The translations under genes were made by a program, and so were the position numbers. 10,846 nucleotides of DNA, from the NCBI GenBank assembly GCA_031278965.1, contig JAITJJ010000060.1:1-10846 (forward strand), read 5' to 3'. Source of the DNA: Deferribacteraceae bacterium (lineage in GTDB: Bacteria; Chrysiogenota; Deferribacteres; Deferribacterales; JAISNW01). This document shows positions 1 to 7,097 of the stretch, piece after piece. The notes under the pieces are model-generated. The model was not told where the DNA came from and searched no databases. It saw only the letters and a list, made by a program, of their open reading frames with translations. Positions within the stretch are counted from its first letter, which is position 1. The number at the start of each line of letters is the position of its first letter.

Positions 1-68
1 ATTTTACTGATTTCGCGGAAGTATGCCAGATTTGCGGGGAGATAGGAAGCGTAAACTATAAATTATAG
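1..68 (+). CDS. possible C-terminal end of a gene entering from the left edge
   Basis: The frame beginning at base 3 is open from the window edge to a TAG at 66-68. It gives about 21 residues ending EVCQICGEIGSVNYKL, with a CxxC pair. The composition looks protein-like, and the frame would converge on the minus-strand gene that ends at 96. A short AT palindrome (CTATAA at 56-61, TTATAG at 63-68) followed by a T run at 70-74 could be a weak terminator overlapping the stop. The fragment is too short to recognise a family, and an open frame of this length occurs easily by chance. Confidence 0.3.
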   Translation, partial: FTDFAEVCQICGEIGSVNYKL

Positions 69-95
69 GTTTTTATCAGACTGTCCCGCTCAAAA

Positions 96-659
96 TTAAA
101 CTCCGTTATTAATCAAAAACTGCATAAACCGCCGTATCTCGGTAAACCGGGCGCTGTCCGCCTTTGAAAAGAGGGTAAGAGTAAAAGTATCCGCAACATT
201 TAGGCTTCTGAACTGCAATTTTTCCTCCGCAAAAAAAGCCTCCCCCTCCTCAGAAAGGTTTAACGGATATATTACGGCAGCATAACGCTGGAGCTTTGAA
301 AAATTAATCCCCATAAGCTGGGAATAGGCGAACAGGTCTATTCCCCCCGCCAGATCACAGTATATGGATGCCGCCCAACACCCCTTTCGGGTGTTCCCAT
401 ATTTTTTTAAGCAGTAATCACGGCTGGCGTTTTCACCCCGGTTTGTGCTCTGGAGGCGGCGGCTTTCCTCCCGAATACACTCATCGGATATTGCTTCGGC
501 AAGATAGTATTTATCCTTATCGGGATAGACTACCACTAGATCGGGCTTCCCGCTGCGGTATTCCGCACCGTTCACAAGAACGGTAAGCCCCATCTTCATC
601 AGTTTGTTTACGGCTATCGGGATAAGCTCGTGCCTGTTAATAAACCCTCCCCTCCCCAA
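96..659 (-). CDS. uncharacterised protein, weak PD-(D/E)xK-like N-terminus
   Basis: This is a 187-residue protein of unknown function and the last gene of the hisZ-purA-neuB-crp cluster, 31 bp after the regulator. It has no signal peptide or membrane segment, so it is probably cytoplasmic. The N-terminal third shows a predicted helix carrying Glu11 (NRHELIPIAVNKLMKMG), then strands with GKPDLVVV (Pro39-Asp40) and YYLAEA (Glu55). That order resembles the core of PD-(D/E)xK nucleases, but the expected Lys of the ExK element is Ile57, so activity is doubtful and the resemblance may be accidental. The rest is mixed alpha/beta with no motif I know. The start is uncertain. The longest frame begins at a TTG (657-659) with no good ribosome site before it. 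A very purine-rich tract (GGGGAGGGGAGGG, 645-657) follows at once and could instead serve an ATT codon at 639-641. Coding is likely; the function is not known. Confidence 0.72.
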   Translation of the reverse strand: MGRGGFINRHELIPIAVNKLMKMGLTVLVNGAEYRSGKPDLVVVYPDKDKYYLAEAISDECIREESRRLQSTNRGENASRDYCLKKYGNTRKGCWAASIYCDLAGGIDLFAYSQLMGINFSKLQRYAAVIYPLNLSEEGEAFFAEEKLQFRSLNVADTFTLTLFSKADSARFTEIRRFMQFLINNGV

Positions 660-690
660 GGCTATCTTTTAAGCTCTTCGGAGTTGCCTA

Positions 691-1374
691 TTATGCGTCT
701 GTCCAGTCATAAACATCATCAAAGACTCCTCTGTTGAGGATTATCTCCCGTTTTTCCTTCCTAAGCAGCCCCAACTCCCGCCATTTTATAAATTGGCGGC
801 TTATGCTCACCCTGGAAGCTCCCAAAAGCCCTGCATACTCCTCCTCGCTTAGATATAACGGGAGCCAGTTCCATTCAGCAAGCGGCATTTCATAGGATTT
901 CAGCATGGTTTTCAGAAAAACTTTAAGCCTGTTTTCAATGGGGAGCGTGTAATTGGCGATCATCGCCTCCATATGGGATTCATGTTTTGCAATTATCCCT
1001 CTTGTAACCATTAGAAGTTTATCGGGATCGCTTCCGATATGTTTATACCAGGTATCATAGTCAATACTCAGCACTTCGGAAGGGCGGATAACCTTATCCA
1101 CCACATTTACGTTTTCTCTGGATATCCCGTCAATATCCGCCAAAACCCGCCCCGGAATAACCAGGCAGAAAGAGAACATACGCCCGGAGCGATCCTGAGA
1201 AGTAAAAGTGGCAAGTCCTTTTTTCAGGTAATAGAACCTTCCGGAAGCGCCTCCGTTTTTTAAGGGAGTGCCCTTTTTCAATCTTTCAAAAACCCCATAC
1301 CGAAAGAAGATTTCAACAATCTCCGGCGGCTCCTTGTGATAGATCCAAGGACTCTGCAAAAAAACTTGTCTCAT
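691..1374 (-). CDS. Crp/Fnr-family transcriptional regulator
   Basis: A 227-residue DNA-binding regulator of the Crp/Fnr superfamily. Residues about 15-125 fit the cyclic-nucleotide-binding-like beta-roll (GRFYYLKKGLATFTSQDRSG). A long dimerisation helix follows at about 125-165. The C-terminal winged helix-turn-helix is at about 175-215, with LSEEEYAGLLGASRVSISRQ as the recognition region. The FNR cysteine cluster is absent, with only one Cys visible. The usual CRP cAMP-pocket signature (GE-x-x-L plus R-S/T-A) is also not recognisable, so the effector is unknown and may not be cAMP. The recognition helix reads SRVSISR rather than the common SRETVSR, which suggests a non-standard operator. 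The ATG start is well supported by AAGGAAGG at 1381-1388, six bases upstream. The gene sits 33 bp after neuB and 31 bp before the unknown gene, so co-transcription is likely. Its targets cannot be inferred. Confidence 0.9.
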   Translation of the reverse strand: MRQVFLQSPWIYHKEPPEIVEIFFRYGVFERLKKGTPLKNGGASGRFYYLKKGLATFTSQDRSGRMFSFCLVIPGRVLADIDGISRENVNVVDKVIRPSEVLSIDYDTWYKHIGSDPDKLLMVTRGIIAKHESHMEAMIANYTLPIENRLKVFLKTMLKSYEMPLAEWNWLPLYLSEEEYAGLLGASRVSISRQFIKWRELGLLRKEKREIILNRGVFDDVYDWTDA

Positions 1375-1407
1375 AAAATGCCTTCCTTATATATAGTACT
1401 ACAAACT

Positions 1408-2445
1408 TTACTTTAAGTCCTCCCAACGGAGGGTGGTATCGGCAGGGATATCCCTGTTGACGGCAAGCCCCGTTACTTTGGCTTTGTCAAGGGGGGAAAC
1501 GCCGCCACCGGGACGTTTGGCATCCAAAAGCTCATCCGTTAAAATATCCCCTTTTTTAAGGGCTTTCACGGTGGTTAGAGAGCGTATTGAGGTTACGCGC
1601 TCCGCAACCTCCGATCTCCCCACCTTTTTGCGGGAGCTTCCAAGCGCCGCCTCCAAATTACGGATCTCCCTGACTAATGCGGAGAGTTCCGCCTGATTTA
1701 AGCTGAACTCGTGATCAGGTCCGTAGGAAAAATTATCCAGCGTAAAGTGTTTTTCAATAATCCTCGCACCCAGCGCCACCGCCCCCAGAGGTGAGGAGAG
1801 CCCCCGCGTATGATCTGAAAACCCGATAACAGAGTCCGGATACTGAAGGAGGAGAGTTTTTATGGTGCTGAGGTTTACCTCCGCATAATCCGCGGGGTAT
1901 TTTGCCACGCAGTGCAAAACTGCCGGTTTAACATACTGTTCCAAAAACCCGACCGCCTCGTCAAGCTCCGCAATGGTCGCCTTCCCTGCCGAGAGGATAA
2001 CGGGCTTCTTTGTCCGTGCAATCTCTTTCAGCATATCAAAATAAACTATATCTGATGATGCAACCTTAAAAGCGGGAACTCCGAGATTATTAAGGAAACG
2101 GACTCCGTCCGGACTGAAAGGGGTGGAAAAGACCGTAATACCGCATTTGGCGGCATAGGAAAAGACCTCCTTATGGTCGCTCCTTTTTAACATTACCCTC
2201 TCAAACATTTCGCCCACCGGCTCGGTAACGCTTCCCCCCGCGTAATGCCAAGTGACCGGACGCTTGGGATCGCATAAAAGCTCCCCCGGAGTGTAGGTTT
2301 GAAACTTTATTGCGTCCGCCCCGGCATCAAGCGCCGCATCAACCATTTTAAGCGCCGTATCCTTATCACCGTTATGATTCGCTCCGGCTTCGGCAATAAT
2401 ATAGGTTTTCCCTGTGCGGGTTATCTCACGCCCGTCAATAATCAT
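1408..2445 (-). CDS. neuB: N-acetylneuraminate/nonulosonic acid synthase (NeuB family)
   Basis: This cytosolic enzyme family condenses phosphoenolpyruvate with a hexosamine (N-acetylmannosamine or a bacillosamine-type relative) to form a nine-carbon sugar for surface glycans. The 345 residues match a full NeuB. The TIM barrel starts with IIAEAGANHNGD (Glu19, His24-Asn25-Gly26) and continues with AIKFQTY (Lys47), FSTPFS, FKVASSD, GFSDHT and IIEKHFTLD, all typical active-site stretches. A C-terminal SAF/antifreeze-like domain occupies about 286-345 and contains KRPGGGVSP. The AEAGxNHNG form looks closer to sialic/legionaminic synthases than to the SANH form of pseudaminic synthases, but the exact substrate is not decided. 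Its ATG overlaps the purA stop as ATGA (2442-2445), with only a weak GGGGA ribosome site inside purA, so translational coupling is likely. No other nonulosonic-pathway gene (epimerase, CMP transferase) is visible in the window. Confidence 0.93.
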   Translation of the reverse strand: MIIDGREITRTGKTYIIAEAGANHNGDKDTALKMVDAALDAGADAIKFQTYTPGELLCDPKRPVTWHYAGGSVTEPVGEMFERVMLKRSDHKEVFSYAAKCGITVFSTPFSPDGVRFLNNLGVPAFKVASSDIVYFDMLKEIARTKKPVILSAGKATIAELDEAVGFLEQYVKPAVLHCVAKYPADYAEVNLSTIKTLLLQYPDSVIGFSDHTRGLSSPLGAVALGARIIEKHFTLDNFSYGPDHEFSLNQAELSALVREIRNLEAALGSSRKKVGRSEVAERVTSIRSLTTVKALKKGDILTDELLDAKRPGGGVSPLDKAKVTGLAVNRDIPADTTLRWEDLK

Positions 2446-3731
2446 TCAAATATCCCCGAAAGAACAATTGAGGCGTTTCTATCGGAACCCACAGAGATAA
2501 CGGAGAAGCCAACCTCTAAAAACTCTTCTATAAAGGCGATATAAACGCGCGCCTCTTTCGGGAAATCTTCAAGCCTGCCGAGCTCCGATAGGGAGGCAGA
2601 CCACCCCTTAAAGGATTTGTAAACCGGAACAGCTTTTGCAAGATCAGCGGCATTTGCGGGGAAGCCCTCCGCAGCAGCGCCGTCTGCAAGATAGGATGTG
2701 CACGCCTTTATCTCGTCAAAACCGCTTAAAACGTCTAATTTTGTCAGAGCGATATGGGTAATCCCGTTTATCATCACCGCGTATTTTAAGGCAACAAGAT
2801 CTATAAAACCGCACCTTCTCGGTCTGCCGGTAGTTGCGCCGAACTCTTTGCCCGCGATTCTAAGTCTTTCCCCAAGCTCCCCGTCAAGTTCTGTCGGGAA
2901 CGGTCCTGAACCTACGCGGGTGCAGTAAGCCTTGGCAACCCCTATTATATTTGAAAACCATTTGGGAGATACGCCGCTGCCGGAAGCTGCTCCGCCGGTG
3001 GAGCCGTTGCTGGATGTAACAAACGGGTAGGTTCCGAAATCTATATCAAGCATGGCGCCCTGCGCTCCCTCTAAAAGCACTTTCTTTCCGTCTTTCAAGG
3101 CTTTATTCACAATGCTTGCCGTATCGGCTATATAGGGGGCAAGCTTCTTCCCGTATTCATAATATTCGTCAATAATCGGCTCTGCCTCTATTGTTTCAGA
3201 GTTATACAGATACTTTGCCAAAATATTATATTGGGCAAGGTTGTCGGTAACACAGTTTTTAATGAGATCGCGGTTTAAAAGCTCTCCCATTCTAAGCCCG
3301 GTGCGGTTTGCTTTATCGGTATAAGCCGGGCCAATCCCCAAACCAGTGGTGCCCAGTTTGGCGCTGCCGGCTTGTTTTTCCTTTAATTTATCCGCTGCCG
3401 AGTGGTAGGGGAATATGATGTGGGCACGGTCGCTGATAAAAAAACGATCTTTAAAATCTATCCCCTTCTTTTCAAGAACTTCCATCTCGTTTAAGAGAGC
3501 TGCCGGATCAACCACAACCCCGTTTCCCGCAAGGTTAATCACATTTTTATGGATAATGCCGGACGGAACAAGGTGCAAAATATAGGAGGTCCCGTTTGCA
3601 AAAACCGTGTGACCAGCATTATGCCCGCCTTGACAGCGCATAACTATATCCGCATCAGGCGCATACATATCAACTATTTTACCTTTTCCTTCGTCCCCCC
3701 ACTGACTCCCCAAAACCACAGAACACGACAT
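2442..3731 (-). CDS. purA: adenylosuccinate synthetase
   Basis: This enzyme makes adenylosuccinate from IMP, aspartate and GTP, the first committed step from IMP to AMP, in the cytosol. The 429-residue length is normal for the family. The N-terminus carries GSQWGDEGKGK with catalytic Asp13, and CQGGHNAGHTV with catalytic His41. Later come the EGAQGAMLDIDFGTYPFVTSSN segment region and the TTGRPRRCGFID IMP/aspartate-binding loop. The C-terminal guanine-binding region reads SVGSDRNASI, where many homologues have GPDR. The ATG at 3729-3731 is preceded by AAAAGGAG (3741-3748), a strong ribosome site that overlaps the hisZ stop codon only 15 bp upstream. The 3' end overlaps neuB by four bases. Placement after hisZ is metabolically sensible: ATP enters histidine synthesis and AICAR comes back to IMP. 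Identity is certain. Confidence 0.98.
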   Translation of the reverse strand: MSCSVVLGSQWGDEGKGKIVDMYAPDADIVMRCQGGHNAGHTVFANGTSYILHLVPSGIIHKNVINLAGNGVVVDPAALLNEMEVLEKKGIDFKDRFFISDRAHIIFPYHSAADKLKEKQAGSAKLGTTGLGIGPAYTDKANRTGLRMGELLNRDLIKNCVTDNLAQYNILAKYLYNSETIEAEPIIDEYYEYGKKLAPYIADTASIVNKALKDGKKVLLEGAQGAMLDIDFGTYPFVTSSNGSTGGAASGSGVSPKWFSNIIGVAKAYCTRVGSGPFPTELDGELGERLRIAGKEFGATTGRPRRCGFIDLVALKYAVMINGITHIALTKLDVLSGFDEIKACTSYLADGAAAEGFPANAADLAKAVPVYKSFKGWSASLSELGRLEDFPKEARVYIAFIEEFLEVGFSVISVGSDRNASIVLSGIFE

Positions 3732-3746
3732 CTATATAAGCTCCTT

Positions 3747-4877
3747 TTAGTTTATAACGTTTTTGGCATCCGAGAATAAGAGAAAAGCGTCAATCTCCTC
3801 TTTGCTGTGGACTAAGGCCACAGTATGCCCGCTCTTTCTAAGCTCCTCAGCCTTATGAATATCCCCCAGCACCAGATAATCAACTCCAAGGCGTTCATCC
3901 TCAAGCGGGGAAACATCCGCCAATTCCTCCAGGTAGAGGGAGAGCCCGCACGCATTGAGGGTTAAATTGAAGGTGTTCATCAGAGAATCGTAGCGCCCGC
4001 CGGAACCTAGCGCCACCCCGCTCTCTCGGTGAAAAAGCTCAAGGGTAAGACCGGTATAGTAGTTTAAGTCCAGAATCTCCGCAGCATCAAAGAGGAGCGC
4101 ATCTCCCGCTATTCCAAGCTCTTCGCCCTCTGAAAAGAGGGTTGTTAGATAATCCGCCCTCTTTAGGAGTTTCGAATCAAATGCGGAAAGCTCCTTTAAC
4201 CGCTTTAACACCTGAATGCCGCCGAAAATCGCAGGCAACTCCGCAATAAGCGGGAGAAGGAGCGGGTTTACGGATCTATCCCCGGATAACTTTGATACAA
4301 ATTCAGTATTCTTATAGAGTTTTTTGCCTTTCAATATATCAAAATACTCCGCGGCATAATCACCCAAAAGAGAACGGAGTCGGGCAAGATAGGCGGCATC
4401 GCCTATTATAAGCATGCAATCCGCAAGGGCGGCGCGGGCGGCGGAAACTGCCAACAGAAGGAGCTCTTTATCCCCATCCTTTTCGGGCGCTCCGTAGAGC
4501 TCACAGCCGAGATGGTACTTTTCCGCCTTAGCCCCGTGCTGAATATCCGCATTGCGGAATACCGGCCCCCCGTAAGATAAGCGGATTGGGAGCGGGAAAG
4601 CGTCTTTATACCCTGCAACAAGGCGGGAAACCTGCGGAGTGAAATCCGGGCGCAGAACAAGGAGGCGGCCGGAGGATATATCCGTAAAAGAGATAAGGTG
4701 TTCATCCGGAAAGCGATGCCCCGTATTTTTAAGCACGGAATAATATTCGTAAACCGGAAGAGCAATCTCGTTATATCCGTATTGCTTAAAGAGAAAGCGC
4801 AAACTCTGCTCTATCTTATTTTTTAAGGCGGTGCGCTTGGGAGCCGAACCAAAACTCGCTCCTGTCAATAAAGTCAT
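3747..4877 (-). CDS. hisZ: ATP phosphoribosyltransferase regulatory subunit (HisRS-like)
   Basis: HisZ is a histidyl-tRNA synthetase paralogue that binds the short form of HisG, is needed for ATP phosphoribosyltransferase activity and confers histidine feedback, at the first step of histidine synthesis. The 376 residues cover the class II synthetase-like catalytic core but lack a proper C-terminal anticodon-binding domain. Visible landmarks are LRPDFTPQ at about 75-82, FRNADIQHGAKAEKY at about 107-121, LNYYTG at 271-276 and GGRYDS at 293-298. The motif-2 stretch carries GAKAEKY where true HisRS has GRxRxF, so it should not aminoacylate. This supports HisZ over HisS. The family predicts a short HisG elsewhere in the genome. 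The ATG at 4875-4877 has AAGGA ten bases upstream. A TTG three codons downstream has better spacing and is an alternative start. It is the first gene of the left operon. Confidence 0.92.
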   Translation of the reverse strand: MTLLTGASFGSAPKRTALKNKIEQSLRFLFKQYGYNEIALPVYEYYSVLKNTGHRFPDEHLISFTDISSGRLLVLRPDFTPQVSRLVAGYKDAFPLPIRLSYGGPVFRNADIQHGAKAEKYHLGCELYGAPEKDGDKELLLLAVSAARAALADCMLIIGDAAYLARLRSLLGDYAAEYFDILKGKKLYKNTEFVSKLSGDRSVNPLLLPLIAELPAIFGGIQVLKRLKELSAFDSKLLKRADYLTTLFSEGEELGIAGDALLFDAAEILDLNYYTGLTLELFHRESGVALGSGGRYDSLMNTFNLTLNACGLSLYLEELADVSPLEDERLGVDYLVLGDIHKAEELRKSGHTVALVHSKEEIDAFLLFSDAKNVIN

Positions 4878-4941
4878 CCTTAAAAGTCCTTATCCGAAAA
4901 TATACGGCATATTATCAGAAAAATTTCAGAATATACAGATA

Positions 4942-4970
4942 AATATATTTATTTAATAAAAAAGTGTAAA
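4942..4970 (-). promoter_or_regulatory. sigma70-type promoter for the hisZ operon
   Basis: On the minus strand TTTACA (4965-4970) is separated by exactly 17 bases from TATATT (4942-4947). Each hexamer matches five of six consensus positions. It would start transcription near 4935 and leave a leader of roughly 57 bases before hisZ. The region is AT-rich, which raises the chance of false matches, but this pair is much better than any alternative I found here. Confidence 0.6.
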
Positions 4971-5082
4971 ACAAGCATCAAAAAAAAATTATATAACAAA
5001 ATCGGCATTATATAAAAAGGGAATATTCAAAAGCGGCACTCCAAAAAAGCTATGAACTAAAAATACAAAACGGACTTTAATC

Positions 5083-5111
5083 TTGTCTGTTCTTATTTTC
5101 ATAATTTAAAT
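5083..5111 (+). promoter_or_regulatory. candidate promoter for the EAL-CBS-GGDEF gene
   Basis: TTGTCT (5083-5088) and TTAAAT (5106-5111) are 17 bases apart, each matching about four consensus positions. The rest of the 278-bp divergent intergenic region (4878-5155) is AT-rich, with no ORF, convincing hairpin or repeat that I can see. Confidence 0.3.
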
Positions 5112-5155
5112 AAATTTTACGTCCAAATGCTTGTTCCTTTCATCTATACCCGATT

Positions 5156-6919
5156 ATGATCTATTTCGGTGAAAATTTTATGAAAGGCGAGTTCTTCAAA
5201 TTAAGGAATATTCTAAAGGGGAAGCACATTAAAACCGTATATCAGCCCATAGTGTCGCTCAGCGACGGCAGCATCTTCGGTTATGAGGCGTTAAGCAGGA
5301 TAAGCGAAAAGAAGTTTGAAATGAATATAGAACAGATGTTCAGAACCGCTGACCGCATGAACAGATCGTGGGAACTTGAAACGTTATGCAGAAAGAGGGC
5401 TTTGGAAAATGCCGCCAAGCTGGATAAAGAGAAAAAACTCTTTCTCAACGTAAACTCAAATATCATCAATGATGAAAAGTTTAAGGAGGGGTTTACAAAA
5501 TCCCGTTTGGACAGATACGGTCTGAACTCAGACAATATAATATTTGAAATTACCGAACGTGTTGCGGCGCTTGACAGCAAGGCTTTTTTATCCTCAATAG
5601 AGCATTACAAAAACCAGAATTACGGAATTGCTTTGGATGATGTGGGGGCGGGCTATTCAGGGCTGAACCTCATAGCAAACGTCCTGCCGAACCTAATAAA
5701 GCTGGATATGAACCTTGTCAGAAATATTGATAAAGACGAAACAAAGCAGCTTCTCTGCAAGGCAATGGTGGAGTTCGGCAAAAACACAGGTATTTATCTG
5801 GTTGCTGAAGGGATAGAGAGCGAGGAGGAGTTGAAAACCCTTATAAATCTGGATGTGGATTTGGGGCAGGGTTATTTTCTGGGCATCCCGCAGGAGGGCT
5901 TTGAGAATGCCATTCAGAGAAAAACCGAGATAATAATAAGGCAGCGTTCAAAGCTGTTCCGTGAGAACATCAAAAGCTCTATTTACCCTATAATAGGGCA
6001 TCTGGCTAAACCCGGACACACCTTTCCCCCTGATGAAAACGCGGGAAGCGTTTATGATACCTTAAAACTTAACCCCACTATCACGGAATTTTGTGTTGTG
6101 GACAACAATTATCCTGCGGGCTTTATGACAAGGACTCTGTTAAATGAGCTGCTAGGCGGGAGATATGGCTACAGCCTCAATGCAAAAAAGAATATCCGTA
6201 AAGTTATGAATAAGGAGTTTTTACGGGTAAATTACAATATGCCTGTAGATCAAGTTTCAAGGCTTGCTATGCAAAGGCCGTTTGAACACCTTTACAACCC
6301 TGTTGTGGTGGAAAAAGATAAAGTATATTGGGGAATCGTAACCATAAAAGATCTGTTGGATGCCTGTACAAAGATTGAGATAGATGCCGCCATGCACACC
6401 AACCCACTGACGAGGCTGCCGGGCAACCTTCTGATTGAGAAAGAGATATTAAGGCGGATATTTAGTGAACAGCCGTATTGCATTACATACTTTGATATAG
6501 ATAATTTCAAGGCGTATAACGACGCCTACGGTTTCGGAAACGGAGATTTAATGCTGACAATGGTGGCGGAGATATTAAAGGAGAGCGCCGTAAAAAATGA
6601 GTTCGTAGGGCATATCGGAGGGGACGATTTCATCGTTATATGTGATTACCATGAAGGGGAAGGCTATTGTCAGGCGGTCATAGATTCCTTTTCCGAAAGG
6701 GTATTGGCTCTATATAGGGATGAGGACATAAAAAACGGACATATCATATCAAAAAACAGACACGGCGTGACGGAGTTATACCCCCTTGCAAGCCTTTCTA
6801 TAGCGGGAATTTCCAACAGAGCAGACACATATCAAAATATAGACTCCTTCCTAAATAGGATAGCGGAATTGAAAAAGAAGTGCAAAAGGCAGCCGGGAAA
6901 TTATTGCGAAATAATATAA
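5156..6919 (+). CDS. EAL-CBS-CBS-GGDEF cyclic di-GMP turnover protein
   Basis: A cytosolic c-di-GMP enzyme with no membrane or signal segment. An N-terminal EAL phosphodiesterase domain spans about 20-265. It has the full set of catalytic residues: YEALSR (Glu44), LNVN (Asn98), FEITER (Glu131), LDDVGAGYSG (Asp161-Asp162), IKLDM (Lys182), AEGIE (Glu218) and GQGYFLG (Gln238). A pair of CBS modules lies at about 285-405. The C-terminal GGDEF domain starts with NPLTRLPGN and carries FDIDNFK (Asp447, Asp449) and GHIGGDDF (488-492). The signature is GGDDF, not GGDEF, and there is no RxxD inhibitory site before it, so cyclase activity is uncertain. The domain could instead bind GTP as a regulator, and the CBS pair may sense adenine nucleotides. 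The listed ATG lacks a ribosome site. The ATG at 5180-5182 has GGTGA seven bases upstream and is the likelier start (579 residues). It lies 178 bp before the pilB-like gene. Confidence 0.93.
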   Translation: MIYFGENFMKGEFFKLRNILKGKHIKTVYQPIVSLSDGSIFGYEALSRISEKKFEMNIEQMFRTADRMNRSWELETLCRKRALENAAKLDKEKKLFLNVNSNIINDEKFKEGFTKSRLDRYGLNSDNIIFEITERVAALDSKAFLSSIEHYKNQNYGIALDDVGAGYSGLNLIANVLPNLIKLDMNLVRNIDKDETKQLLCKAMVEFGKNTGIYLVAEGIESEEELKTLINLDVDLGQGYFLGIPQEGFENAIQRKTEIIIRQRSKLFRENIKSSIYPIIGHLAKPGHTFPPDENAGSVYDTLKLNPTITEFCVVDNNYPAGFMTRTLLNELLGGRYGYSLNAKKNIRKVMNKEFLRVNYNMPVDQVSRLAMQRPFEHLYNPVVVEKDKVYWGIVTIKDLLDACTKIEIDAAMHTNPLTRLPGNLLIEKEILRRIFSEQPYCITYFDIDNFKAYNDAYGFGNGDLMLTMVAEILKESAVKNEFVGHIGGDDFIVICDYHEGEGYCQAVIDSFSERVLALYRDEDIKNGHIISKNRHGVTELYPLASLSIAGISNRADTYQNIDSFLNRIAELKKKCKRQPGNYCEII

Positions 6920-7049
6920 ACAGGCAAATCAGATTCTTTCGGGGCAGAATATTTTCTCTCTTTACTTTTTTTGAAAAGTGCTTTATTTGTATATGTGATG
7001 CCAAACTGCACTTCATAAATTAAAAGGGTGTTTTTTGGCGCACAGCGCT

Positions 7050-7077
7050 TTTATTAATGAATTTATTTAACTATTAT
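7050..7077 (+). promoter_or_regulatory. candidate promoter for the pilB-pilC pair
   Basis: TTTATT (7050-7055) and TATTAT (7072-7077) are 16 bases apart. The -10 is a five-of-six match and the -35 is poor. It would give a very short leader before the ATG at 7098. The upstream part of the gap (6920-7049) holds a weak AT stem (ATTCT/AGAAT near 6931-6952) followed by a T-rich stretch, which may end the upstream transcript, but I would not call it a firm terminator. Confidence 0.3.
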
Positions 7078-7097
7078 AAACTAACGTTGGGCGGTTC

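Noticed and set aside
645..660. G-rich tract on the minus strand as a G-quadruplex.
   Set aside because: Only three adequate G runs are present close together. A ribosome-site-like role is a simpler reading.
4406..4765. 119-codon minus-strand frame inside hisZ.
   Set aside because: It overlaps a confidently identified gene on the same strand in another frame, with no recognisable motif or ribosome site.
5149..5156. CCCGATTA resembling a flagellar sigma28 -10 element near the EAL gene.
   Set aside because: There is no TAAA-type -35 at the required distance.
7036..7052. Possible sigma54 promoter (TGGCGC ... GCTT) upstream of pilB.
   Set aside because: The GG to GC spacing is two bases too short for a -24/-12 element.
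6998..7092. GTTGGGC just before the pilB-like ATG, resembling a cassette boundary.
   Set aside because: No complementary partner box or internal stem of the right form is present. The gene is a conserved assembly ATPase, not a cassette gene.
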